Origin: Hirsutella rhossiliensis
Taxonomy: Eukaryota; Ascomycota; Sordariomycetes; Hypocreales; Ophiocordycipitaceae
Direction of reading: 5' to 3'
Assembly: GCF_020360975.1 (NCBI RefSeq)
Contig: NW_025408671.1
Location: 5,642,001-5,706,000 of the forward strand
Length of the DNA: 64,000 bases
Part shown: one piece after another, positions 1 through 9,688 of the stretch
Position numbering within the stretch: the first letter of the stretch is position 1
How the letters are laid out: each line of letters begins with the position of its first letter
Notes under the pieces: model-generated
The model's database searches: none
The model's input: the letters and a program-made list of their open reading frames with translations, nothing else
Told to the model about the DNA's origin: nothing
Made by a program: the position numbers and the translations under genes

Positions 1-138
1 ACTATAGCTAAGGTCTAAGGTAACGCTAGTAAGTTAAATCTCTTTAGGTATTTACCTTTATAGATAAAGTACAGCTTAGTATTAAGTAAATAGTTACGTA
101 GTTTTAAAAGAATTTAGGGGAGAAAAATAATGCTAGTA
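1..138. other. AT-rich RIPed flank of the first Copia element
   Basis: AT-rich DNA rich in TAG/TAA and poor in CA/TG, of the same character as the RIPed repeats elsewhere in the window. It is the target into which the Copia element at 139 inserted. No gene is visible. Confidence 0.6.
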
Positions 139-338
139 TGTAGGAATGTATCTATCTAGTGGTGTGACCAACCATGGTTGGCACGTGACCCGTACGGTCA
201 CGTGTGCGGCTGAGGGCAGCGTGCCCCCTTTCTCCACGCTGGCCTCTGCCTCCTTAGATAGAGAATCAAGACGAATACAACATCAGGTTAACCCTAGTAC
301 CGTCTCATTGCAGCAGCTGCCGCAGGTGCCTACCCACA
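139..338 (+). repeat. 5' LTR of the 139-6314 Copia element
   Basis: 200 bp, TGTAGG...CCCACA, identical by eye to 6115-6314. It holds a near-palindrome, CACGTGACC (182-190), 5-nt spacer, GGTCACGTG (196-204), i.e. two back-to-back E-box type CACGTG sites that could be the U3 promoter element. No obvious TATA box is present. Confidence 0.92.
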
Positions 339-783
339 CTGATCAGTGACCGGCCCACGCCCGTCACAGACAGCTAAGTAGAAGAGACAAATTCCTCAAC
401 CTTCGAAGGTGCTATAGTCCGCGTCACTTTACTGTGGCCCTGAGTAGCGCTCAGAAGAAGGTTATTTGTGCTAAGAACAAGGAATCTCCCGCTGGTTTGC
501 CCAGCCGCGCGAGAGTCCTTCCAACTGTTGATTACGATCGCCCGCTAGTTTGCCTAGCCGTGAGCACCGGAATCGACAGGCGACCACATCGCAAACAACT
601 AGTAAGAACGTTCGACCCTTGACGTTAAGTAGCAAGATCCCCGTCAGTTCAGTCTGGCCGCGAACGACCTACTTAGTACGCGACGCTCGACCTCCTATTA
701 GCGACAACTCGTATACGAAGAGACCAATACGAACCCCACATCGTCTCATTCATTTGATCACGATAGCCCCGACCGCCCGAGCT

Positions 784-2400
784 ATGTCCCCAGAAGCCCA
801 GCTCGAAGAAATATGCGACCAGATGCAGGCACTAGACATCCAAGCATCCGCATTCCGACAAATTAATATCGACCTTTGGGACAACGATATCACACACGAC
901 GAAAAGGACAAGATCGCAGTAACGACATATGTGGCAAAGTTCATATTCATCGTTCAATCTGGCAGTGATCAAGGATACGACCTCCTTGGTTACTTCCAAC
1001 AGCATTTTGAAGAATGGACCGAAGACACATGGGACCGCGCCCGAATGAATACAAGAGAGCCCTCAGGAAACTACTAAGGAAAAGAGGTATCTACACAGGT
1101 TCACAAAGGGAAATTCGCAACACAATTTCTCATATTACAAACTATCGAGAACCCACAAACCTGGCCAGAGCAGGAGTTTACGGAGATGGTGTTTGATGAG
1201 AGGACTGCTGCCTTCAGGAGGCAGACAGCATTACTAGGATCAAATGCTTCCACTAATCCCCATCCGTCTCAACCTCCTTCACCATCAGTTACGCCCTTAG
1301 CAGCACCTCATCAAGGTCTTAACGAACCACAACCTATTAAGACCCTAACGAGCCCTCCTAACGCACCTACTCCTGCTCCGACTATCCAAGATAAACCTGC
1401 TCCGACCTCTCTTACTATTCATCCGACTTCCTACCGCTTCCAGAACCCCGATCTCGTCCAACCGTCACCAACCCCATCCCCGAACACTTATCCGGCCCTG
1501 CAACCTTTGGAGAATACATGAAACTCCCCCCGGATAACATCCCGAACGCTATCGTCGATAGCGACATCCAGCAGAAGTTTATGAAGACCTGGAACAAAGA
1601 TCGGAACTACACAGGAGAGCCGTACGATCTCCTTGATGATAAGCTCCGCCTCTTCTTAAGCAACTGCTCTCATATCCAAGTGAAACCGTCACAATTTCAC
1701 GCACTCTTTCCCGGATCCTTGATGGAAGAGCCCAAAGATTCTATCTTGATAAGATCACATGGGCTACGACGTTCCGACAAGCGTATGATATCTTCAAACA
1801 ACACTTTGACACGGAAGTCAACCATGTCCACTACCATACTGACTGGACAACAATAACCTTCAACTCCATCCGTGCCCAAGATGCTTCGAAGACCCCCCAC
1901 GAAGTGCTTCAAATCCTCTTTGATAAGCTTCAGCTCTGCCAACGAGCCCTTGGCAGGGAGTACGCAGGAGACCTTCTACTGCGTACAACGCTTATGAAAG
2001 CATGCCGTGGAGTACCCGAACTCCAATACGCTCTTTTCAAACCCGCCGATAACGTCGAGCACCTTCTTGCAGATCTTCGTGCATCCGTTGAAACCCATCT
2101 TGCCCTCATAACAACTTCTCAATTTCCCTTGACTTTGCTGGATCATTCGATCATAACGATCCACACCATCAGTACTACCTCGACCGTCGATACAATAACA
2201 ACCGCTCTCGAGGTAGATACGGATATTCAGGTCAACGACCCAGCCGCGGATACAGACAAAGCTACAACCGTGAAACTACCGGCCTCAAAGCCGTAGTAAC
2301 TACAATCATAGCTACAGTAACCGAAACTGGACGAAGAAGTGTTTTGTTTGTGGACAAGAAGGCTGTTGGTCAACTAAACACTCTACGGATGAACGGCAAA
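784..2400 (+). pseudogene. Copia Gag region, frameshifted
   Basis: Gag-like coding begins about 784 (MSPEAQLEEICDQMQ). It is open in turn in different frames: 784-1077, about 1040-1196, 1186-1521, 1518-1856, 1904-2296. At least four single-base frame changes are needed to join them. Near 1040 the coding sense switches from one frame to the next within about ten bases, which looks like a lost base. A proline- and threonine-rich linker lies at 1250-1510. The region ends with a zinc knuckle of the fungal Copia type, KCFVCGQEGCWSTKH, starting about 2337, the nucleocapsid RNA-binding motif. There is no RIP signature, so the breaks are indels and not C-to-T stops. Confidence 0.8.
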
Positions 2401-2492
2401 AGGCCAAGGACCAACATATCACTCAATGTCACTTCATAGGTGTACAACTCACGGACATCGGAGGCTATATTCTAGACTACGAAGGTCATGAG

Positions 2493-5400
2493 ATGAGCAG
2501 CTTTGATGACACTGAAGATACATGGGAAGAACATGACAATAGCACCAACGATCACCCGGAACAATGGCAAGCAAGCCAAATGCTCTGTCAACAGGCATTC
2601 AATCATTTGATCACAGGAGAAGACGTCTATCAGACGGATCAAACCGTTGTTCCAGCCTCGCAATTTATTATTGAAGATCGCTATTCAAGGGATAGATTCC
2701 AAGGTATCATGATCGACACAGGTGCAGCAACATTTTCCACAGCAGGATACTCTCAGTACATCGCCCTACAACGAGAAGACCCTTCTGTAGCTCTCGACAG
2801 CTCCACATCCGGCCAGGCCTCCATCAAATTCGGCAACAGCGACGCCATCCACTCCTCGGCACAGTCGCCCTTAACACACCCTCGGAAGGATCACGTTCCA
2901 CGTCCTTCAAACCCCAACTCCCTTTTGCTCTGCCTTGCTGATATGGACCGGCTTGGTATCTATTTCAACAACATCACAGATACCATCAATTGTACTAATC
3001 ATTGTACTAATCGCCCTACAAGCATTCCAGTCGTACGCAAATGGGGACATCCCTGGTTCTTCCTTACGAAAGATGAAGAGTCCATCTCGTTTCTTACGGA
3101 AACAGAGATTCGTACACTTCACCGACGCTTTGGACACCCAGCAGTCCCTAGGCTCCATCACCTCTTGAAGCAAGCCGGGCACAGTGACGTCTCGATAGAC
3201 ACATTAGAGACTATCTCTAAGTTCTGTCACCACTGTCAAATGCACTCACAAGCCCCACGCCGCTTCAAGTTCACCCTTAACGATGATCAAGAGTTCAACT
3301 ACGAAATCATCGTTGATGTGATGCACCTAGGAACACCACAACGCCCTGTTCTACACGTTGTGGACTCAGCTACTGCTTTCCAAGGAGCCAGATTTTTACC
3401 GTCAATGTCAGCTAAAGATACATGGGAGACCCTCCGGACCCTCTGGATCGACACGTATCTTGGACCTCCTGATACCCTCCGTCATGATGCAGGAACTAAC
3501 TTTGCTTCTCTCGAATTCCGGAACGAAGCAAAGATTATGGGAATCAAATGCTCTCAAGTACCTGTTGAGACGCATTGGTCCATTGGAAAGATTGAACGCT
3601 ATCACGCACCCTCCGACGCGCCTTTAACATCCTCCATGCTGAGATTGGCCACACCACTTCCGCCGAAACAGTCCTTCAAATGGCTGTTAAAGCAATCAAT
3701 GATACGGCAGGACCTGACGGTCTTGTGCCTACGTTGCTTGTTTTCGGCGCATACCCTCGCGTATCTACAGACTCGCCCCCTTCCGCTTCCACCCTCAAAA
3801 GATCGGAAGCTATGCAGAAAGCGATGAAAATGCTCCGCCAACTCTCGGCAGAAAGACGAGTTAAGGATGCCCTCCATGCACGCAACGGCCCGAGCACGAC
3901 AGAAGTGCTATCCCTCCCGCTGCAAAGTGAAGTTCGCGTTTGGAGAGAGAAAGACGGTTGGCAAGGACCCTTCAAGATTGCATCGATTGATAGCCATAAC
4001 ATCACCATTGACACAGTCAACGGCCCCCAAGTCTTTCGATCGACCCTTGTACAACCGTATCTGCGTGATGATACCACTCTTTCCGACCCTACACACGACA
4101 CAGACCCTCAGGCATTCGTTCAGATCTTAATGAACAACCGGCTCAAGACCCCGTTAAGACCCTAACGGACCTGCCTGCCCGACCCGAACCCCCGCCCCCG
4201 CAAGAGGACGCCCACCAGGATCAAAGAACAAGCCAAAGGATTTGATCATGATGGCCCAAGCCGTAGACCAGAGCTTCTTGACCCAAAGGAGGAAGATGCA
4301 CAAGCTCTTTCCCTCAAGCTACGGTCTGATGGCATAATCACCTCTCCTGGTGACCCTTCGAAGAATCCGATAACAAAGAGATTACTGACCTCGTTGGCCG
4401 CGGTGTATTCCAATTTGAACGATACGATCAAATGACTCATGGAAACTATAGAATCTTTCGCTCTCGAATGGTTCGTGAAGTCAAAGGAATCAACACTAAG
4501 CCCTACGAAAAGTCTCGACTTGTTATTCAAGGACATAACGACTTTGAGAAGACCACCCTCCTGACGCAATCTCCGACAATTCAACGCGTTAGCCAGAGAC
4601 TCATCCTCGCTATTGCCCCGGACTTCTTCAAAACTACGGCATAACCCTCTCCTCCGTGATATCACTCAGGCATACCCGCAATCCCAGACCAAGCTTTCCG
4701 GACCATTCTTACGTATTTGCCCACGGAACTACAAGGCAAATACCTAACGGAACAATTATTCGTGTTATTAAGCCCCTGTACGGTATCGCAGAAGCCGGAG
4801 TCCATTGGTTCCGCACATATCAGCAGCATCACCTCGAAAAGCTGGATATGTCTACCTCCACCTATGACTCCTGCCTACTGATTTCGAATACTGGCCCTGA
4901 CACGCTCGGTATTGTTGGAATGCAAACTGATGACACCCTCATCCTTGGAACGAACAACTTTTCTACCCGTGAAGAAGAAGAGCTACAAAGGCAGAATTTC
5001 GTTCCAAGCCCAAGACTGACATCACATACGGAACAACGGTTGACTTTAATGGTGCAAGACTGACGTTGCTGAATAATAACCCCTTAAGAAAGGATCCCTT
5101 TACTTCAACAGAAGGGACAAGCAGCAAAATGACCACCATTGACCCTAAAGCAATTGATCGTCACCAGCGCTACGTTGAGGAACGAGCGCGAGCCTCATAC
5201 ATTGCTTCAATTGCTCAACCGGAAGCTTCTTTCGATGTTTCAGTCGCCGCCCAAGTACAGACCCTGAGGATAAAGATTACGCAATTTTGAACAAGCGACT
5301 GCAATGGCAAATGGATCACCAACTACGTGGCCTCACGTACAAACCAATTGATCTAGCTACTGCAAAGCTGATGGTTTTCACCGATGGTTCTTTCGCAAAC

Positions 5401-5900
5401 AACAAGGACTTATCCTCCCAACTAGGATTCGTCATTACCCTCGTTAACGAGACAAACCACAAAGAAAAACAGTTCGAGATTAGTGGTAACATCGTACACT
5501 GGAGTTCAACAAAGTGCAAACGTGTTACCCGTAGCGTCCTAGCATCAGAGATCTACGGTATGGCCAACGGATTCGACATAGGCATCTCCCTTGCGATGAC
5601 TATGAAGATAATTACGGAACGACTCAACCTTCCTCCTATCCTCTCATCGTCTGTACGGATTCGTACTCTCTACGAATGCCTAGTCAAGCTCGGTACGACG
5701 AAGGAAAAACGATTGATGATTGATATCATGGCCCTTCGCCAGTCATACGAGAAGAGAGATAACAGATATTCGTTGGATCAACGGCGCAGACAACCCAGCA
5801 GATGCAATGACGAAAGCATCACCAAACCGAGCCCTGGAACGCTTCATCGATACCAATAGTCTGACAATTCGAGTCGAAGGATACGTACAACGTTCCTAAC
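2493..5900 (+). pseudogene. Copia Pol polyprotein region (PR-INT-RT-RH), frameshifted
   Basis: Protease: DTGA active-site motif about 2713. Integrase: zinc-binding HHCC (H-x3-H ... C-x2-C, about 3118-3235), then the DDE core (D in IIVDVMHLG, D in RHDAGTNF, E in GKIERY, with exactly 35 residues between the second D and the E). The frame changes near 3610 and resumes at 3680-4165 with the integrase C-terminal part. Reverse transcriptase follows in pieces (4432-4644, 4656-5063). The catalytic box reads QTDDT where Copia elements have YVDD or a variant. RNase H lies at 5287-5859 (FTDGSF, then SVLASEIYGM), with another frame break near 5650. Such a polyprotein cannot be made from this copy as read, so it is dead, mobilised in trans, or carries sequencing indels. 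Confidence 0.85.
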
Positions 5901-6114
5901 CGCTCCTTATACCTATGATCAAATGATTGCTCCTATCAGGAAGACCCTTCACTTCTTCCCAGATATCTACAGCTAAGAACAAGACGTCGGACCCACTTTT
6001 GGCAATAATGACACACGCCCCTCACGGCACATTCCTTCACGGCCTTAACGCTACTATCCTTTAGACCCGTTCAAGGTGTTGCTGTGCTTCTCACAGCAAA
6101 AGAAGAGTTGCCTG

Positions 6115-6314
6115 TGTAGGAATGTATCTATCTAGTGGTGTGACCAACCATGGTTGGCACGTGACCCGTACGGTCACGTGTGCGGCTGAGGGCAGCGTGC
6201 CCCCTTTCTCCACGCTGGCCTCTGCCTCCTTAGATAGAGAATCAAGACGAATACAACATCAGGTTAACCCTAGTACCGTCTCATTGCAGCAGCTGCCGCA
6301 GGTGCCTACCCACA
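6115..6314 (+). repeat. 3' LTR of the 139-6314 Copia element
   Basis: 200-bp direct copy of 139-338 with no difference seen. It is preceded by a weak purine stretch (about 6095-6105) as possible polypurine tract. The identity implies recent insertion. Confidence 0.92.
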
Positions 6315-6636
6315 AGTATATATTAAAACTATAATATTATTACGGCAAAAGTAGACTCTATACTCTAAAAGATAAATTAATACTATTCTAGAGGATTTAT
6401 ATAGCGCGGCTAAAGTGGGTGCACTAAGGGATATATATATGCCTTATGCTTAGGTATTATAGCAAGCTTCTAATTTAACCTCTAGAATACTATTTCCTTA
6501 TATATAATACATATTATATTAAAATAAAAGGATAAGAATTTCTTAAAATACTTAATAGTATATACTGCTTAGCTATAAACTTCTAGCAGCTAGGAAGCAA
6601 TAACGCTATTAGACTACTAATTATATATATATACTT
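6315..6636. other. AT-rich RIPed stretch without a gene
   Basis: AT-rich, mostly lacking CA/TG; no open frame of interest. Confidence 0.6.
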
Positions 6637-7067
6637 TGACGGGGGCATCTATACCCCAAGGAACACACAGCCCGCGCAGCAGAGTCTTTGGCAGGGTCCT
6701 TGGCAGGATCCTTGGCAGAGTCTCTGGCTAGCCCTCTTCTTGATCAGATGATCCCTTGGCCCCTGTTCGTCTAGGGAGAAAGGAGGGAAAATTTGGTCTA
6801 TAAAAGAGGTCTCTTTTCCTCCTTAGCTAGCAGACAGCATCAGCATCATCATCTTCTTCTTTTATCACCTTTATATTATTATCTTCTTCTATATCCTCTT
6901 TTACTACTATACCTTTTTTTTGGCCCTCTTTGCCTTTGCCTTACCCTGCCTAGTGCTTTCTCGTTTCCTTCGTCCCCCTTAGACCCCCTCGTCCTTCGGT
7001 ATCTAGCTGCTGCTGTTGCCGTTGGCGTGGGTGTGTCTTTGGGTGTGTGCCGCAGCCACCGTCAAAA
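6637..7067 (+). repeat. Probable solo LTR of a third retroelement family
   Basis: A 431-bp GC-balanced block in AT-rich DNA. It begins TGACGG and ends with the inverted complement CCGTCA plus AAA. TACTT (TACTTT) stands directly before it (6632-6636) and directly after it (7068-7072), as a target duplication would. Inside are a promoter-like TATAAAAG about 6798, a CT-rich tract downstream of it, and short GGCAG-type tandem repeats about 6690-6725. No second copy lies in the window, so the LTR call rests on structure only. An open frame over 6793-7086 is low-complexity and not a gene. Confidence 0.5.
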
Positions 7068-7072
7068 TACTT

Positions 7073-7680
7073 TAAGTACGCCTTAACTATTAAGCATATA
7101 GCTCTGCCTAGTAGATATATAAAAAGAAGGGAAGTATAGTATATATACCTAAAAGGGGAAGCCTCGTTAGCTAGGTAGAGAGTATATATAGATATATATA
7201 CTACTTTAATATATAGATCCTCTCTTTTAGGAAGGATAGCGTAATCTATATACACTCTCTTAATGCAAGGACTAAATAGCTAGGAAAAAAAGTAGAAGGG
7301 CTAACTTAATTCACTCTCTGCTTTAGCCAGCTGTTATATACTTAACTATATACTAAGATATATGCTCTACCCCTATAGATAGATAGAGGAAAACTCAGCT
7401 GAGTTTAGCAGACTATAATATTAATATTATTACTAAGGCTATTACTTAACTAAAGGGATACTAGAGACTAAATTTTTAGCAGCGGGTTTAATAGAGGTGA
7501 TCCGCTTTATATATAGTAGCAGGTAAGTATAAATAAGACCCTACTACCTGACTTATCAGCTTCTATCAAAATCATTAAGTCTTACTCTTACAACTACCAA
7601 CTCTTTTAAGTCTTCCTCTTAGAATCGTTAAGATTTCCTCCTAAAAGCATTAAGTCTTTCCACTTTAAACTATCGCAAAA
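7073..7680. promoter_or_regulatory. AT-rich upstream region of the 7681 gene
   Basis: AT-rich DNA ending in a plausible fungal promoter: TATAAATA at about 7528-7535 and a pyrimidine-rich leader (7560-7680) that repeats TTAAGTCTT-like words three times before the ATG. No gene is seen in the first 450 bp. Confidence 0.45.
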
Positions 7681-8227
7681 ATGAAGATCGCAACCAATGT
7701 CTTGTTTCTTATCGGACTAGCCACCGCTGGTCCTATTCAACCCATCCAAAACACGAATGCAGTGGATATCATTGGGAACAAGTTAATTGACGGCTTCAGC
7801 AGGATGGGGAAGGGTGGGGATGGGCTGGCTTGTAAGACGAAATTTTCACCACCTGGTACGCTAAAAGCGCACAAGAGTCTGCGTCCGAGTCCGCCTAAGG
7901 GACCGGGCAATCCTGTTGGGCCGATAAAGAAGCCTGGCCGTGTTTACCCGAGGAAGGGTTCACCCCCTTCTTGACCCAACAGTCGGCCTGGGACAGGCTC
8001 TAACAAGAAATCCGGAAACAGTGGCAAATGGTTTACATGTTTCGGCTAAGAGCACGACTATGTCTCCAATGCTGGCTTCGTTCTTTGCCTATAGTTTTGG
8101 ATGGTTTTTAGAGAACAACATTAACGTTGGTCATGATATGTACGGGGTCATTGCTTTTGTATTGTATCAGGGATATTTTGACGGGCAAGGCTGCACCCCA
8201 TATGACACCACTCCTGACAAGTGCTGA
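7681..8227 (+). CDS. Small secreted protein, effector-like, two exons
   Basis: Proposed join(7681..7939, 8022..8227), 154 aa. Residues 1-17 are a clear signal peptide (MKIATNVLFLIGLATAG), so the product should be secreted. A lysine/proline/glycine-rich middle follows, then a C-terminal part with a hydrophobic stretch (FFAYSFGWFLENN) and a tail with two cysteines (GCTPYD, DKC). The intron is inferred: read straight, the first frame stops at 7974, but a GT at 7940 and AG at 8021 with a CTAAC branch site about 20 nt before the AG bring the second open frame exactly into phase. The alternative is a frameshifted gene. I do not recognise the family. It is flanked by RIPed repeats and solo LTRs yet is not itself RIPed, the setting typical of fungal effector genes. 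That role is inference. Confidence 0.55.
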
Positions 8228-8702
8228 CAGTCTTCAGTCACTCCCATATGTACTTAAAGGCTCGTAGGCACGCGGATCGTCTAATTACTGGCATCTTATT
8301 CTTTTATTATCAATTTGAACGTCTGTTTTCCCCTTAAGCGAGGGTTTTCCAGTCGTGTAGCATCCTAGCTTAACAAAAATCATAAATTGAAAAATACTAG
8401 TTTTACATCTATAAGCGTGAGACTTACGGAGTCGCTTGCGCCATTAATGATCAGACGGTCCTACGGTCTGTGAAGACGTTAACTACTCTACTTACCCTTA
8501 GCCGTATGCTGCGCGTGTTTTAGGTATATGCCATCGCCCCCGTGAAAATATATAATATAGCGAGCAGTGGTATAAACTTGCCTTAAGAAATACATTAAAT
8601 AGTATGCTAATTTATTTTCGCGTATAGGGGCAAAGTATTTAAGAGCAGTCTACGGCCTAGTAGTATCGAGGCTAATATATAGGATTTTCTAAAGATAGTT
8701 AT
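8228..8702. other. 3' flank of the secreted-protein gene
   Basis: Moderately AT-rich, no coding frame or RNA gene seen. The part after about 8560 grades into RIPed sequence. Confidence 0.5.
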
Positions 8703-8988
8703 TGTTGAGGAGAGTGGGCATAAGAGGCCACAGTCATGCCCAGTGGACCCAATAGTCATGCACAAGGAAGCCTGCCTGACCAACATGACTCCCCTAGCCC
8801 AAGGACATTATGTAGGCCTGACTCAGGTATAGGAACATCCCAATGCCCTCTTTTGGCTAGCTATGTGTGGTCACTGTACCTATATAAGCCCCTCCCTTGT
8901 CCCAATAGATAGACCAGGACATGCATCACTAAATTCACCTTTCTGTGCCCCTATTTCTTCCACTGTGCTCTCAAGCCTCTGCTTGAGA
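8703..8988 (+). repeat. Solo LTR (286-bp family), 5-bp TSD GTTAT
   Basis: 286 bp, begins TGTTGAGG and ends TTGAGA. GTTAT stands immediately before (8698-8702) and after (8989-8993). It is the reverse complement of the LTRs at 41428-41713 and 47589-47874, with the same length. It is the least RIP-mutated of the three copies: it keeps CA/TG where the others have TA. It contains a TATATAAG motif about 8880. With no internal region attached, it is best read as the product of LTR-LTR recombination. Confidence 0.9.
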
Positions 8989-9211
8989 GTTATATATAAC
9001 TATACGTAATTAGTTAAGTCGAAGATCTAACTAACTAAATTAATACTTAGTTATATTGCTTCCTATATTATATATAGAGGAGTAAGAAGCATCGCTTTTA
9101 TTAATTAAGTTATTCCTATATTTCGCTTTATACTTAGCAGCTTCCTATCCTACCGAAAAGGTATATAACTATTCCTTGCGATGACCTCGCTAATAGGCCG
9201 TCTGCGTATAT

Positions 9212-9688
9212 TATTACGAAGCGTGGCCTAATTTCGTAGTTCTCGGAGATATCCCTTAGTAAGAGGGACCTAGGAAGCTAAAAACCCGGTTTAGAAGAAG
9301 GAGCTAAAAAGAGGTATTTAGAGGAGGGTAGGGGCATAAAGGGAAGCAGAAGTAGCGATAGCTTCCTATAGAGGTAGCGAGAGATAAGACGGATATACCG
9401 GCAACGGCTAGAAAAGAGGGGAAAAACCGGCAAAAAGCTTGGTAGTTAGGAGGATATTAATAGCTTCTTTAAGTAGGATCTTCTTTATTAATAGAGATAC
9501 TAAATAGGTATAAAGAGGGGCGTTAGATAGAGGAAAGAAAGATAATTAAGGTAATATAATAATTACTCCCTTACTATAATTACTGCCCTTATAAGAATAA
9601 AATATCTCTACCCTGCCTATCCGACCCCTTACTTATAATTTTACCTTTATATATTTTATATATACTTCTTATATCTCTCTCCGCGAGA
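9212..9688 (+). repeat. Solo LTR (475-bp family), TSD TATAT
   Basis: About 477 bp, matching over its whole length the two LTRs at 53744-54218 and 60172-60646 with scattered C-to-T/G-to-A changes. TATAT stands directly on both sides; the word is low-complexity, so this is weaker evidence than for the 8703 copy. It ends in CGCGAGA, the near-inverse of the CGCGAAG start seen in the cognate LTRs. Confidence 0.82.

Larger units (their letters stand above)
139..6314 (+). mobile_element. Ty1/Copia LTR retrotransposon, un-RIPed
   Basis: Complete element of 6176 bp between two 200-bp LTRs that read as identical, start TG and end CA. The flanks give a short target duplication: AGTA immediately on both sides (AGTAT if the first T is counted as target). 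The internal order is Gag with zinc knuckle, protease, integrase, reverse transcriptase, RNase H, which defines Copia. CA and TG dinucleotides are at ordinary frequency, so this copy escaped RIP although it sits in RIPed DNA. The coding region is broken into several frames. The sequence after the 5' LTR (339 on) does not match the initiator-tRNA anticodon-arm site used by the other two Copia families here, and I could not assign its primer. Confidence 0.93.

Noticed and set aside
339..360. Primer-binding site candidate after the LTR at 139-338
   Set aside because: The sequence contains a 10-bp palindrome (ACTGATCAGT) but I could not match it to a tRNA 3' end or anticodon arm with confidence.
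6793..7086. 97-codon frame after a TATA-like box
   Set aside because: Leu/Tyr/Ser low-complexity translation of a CT-rich tract inside the probable solo LTR; no ATG start.
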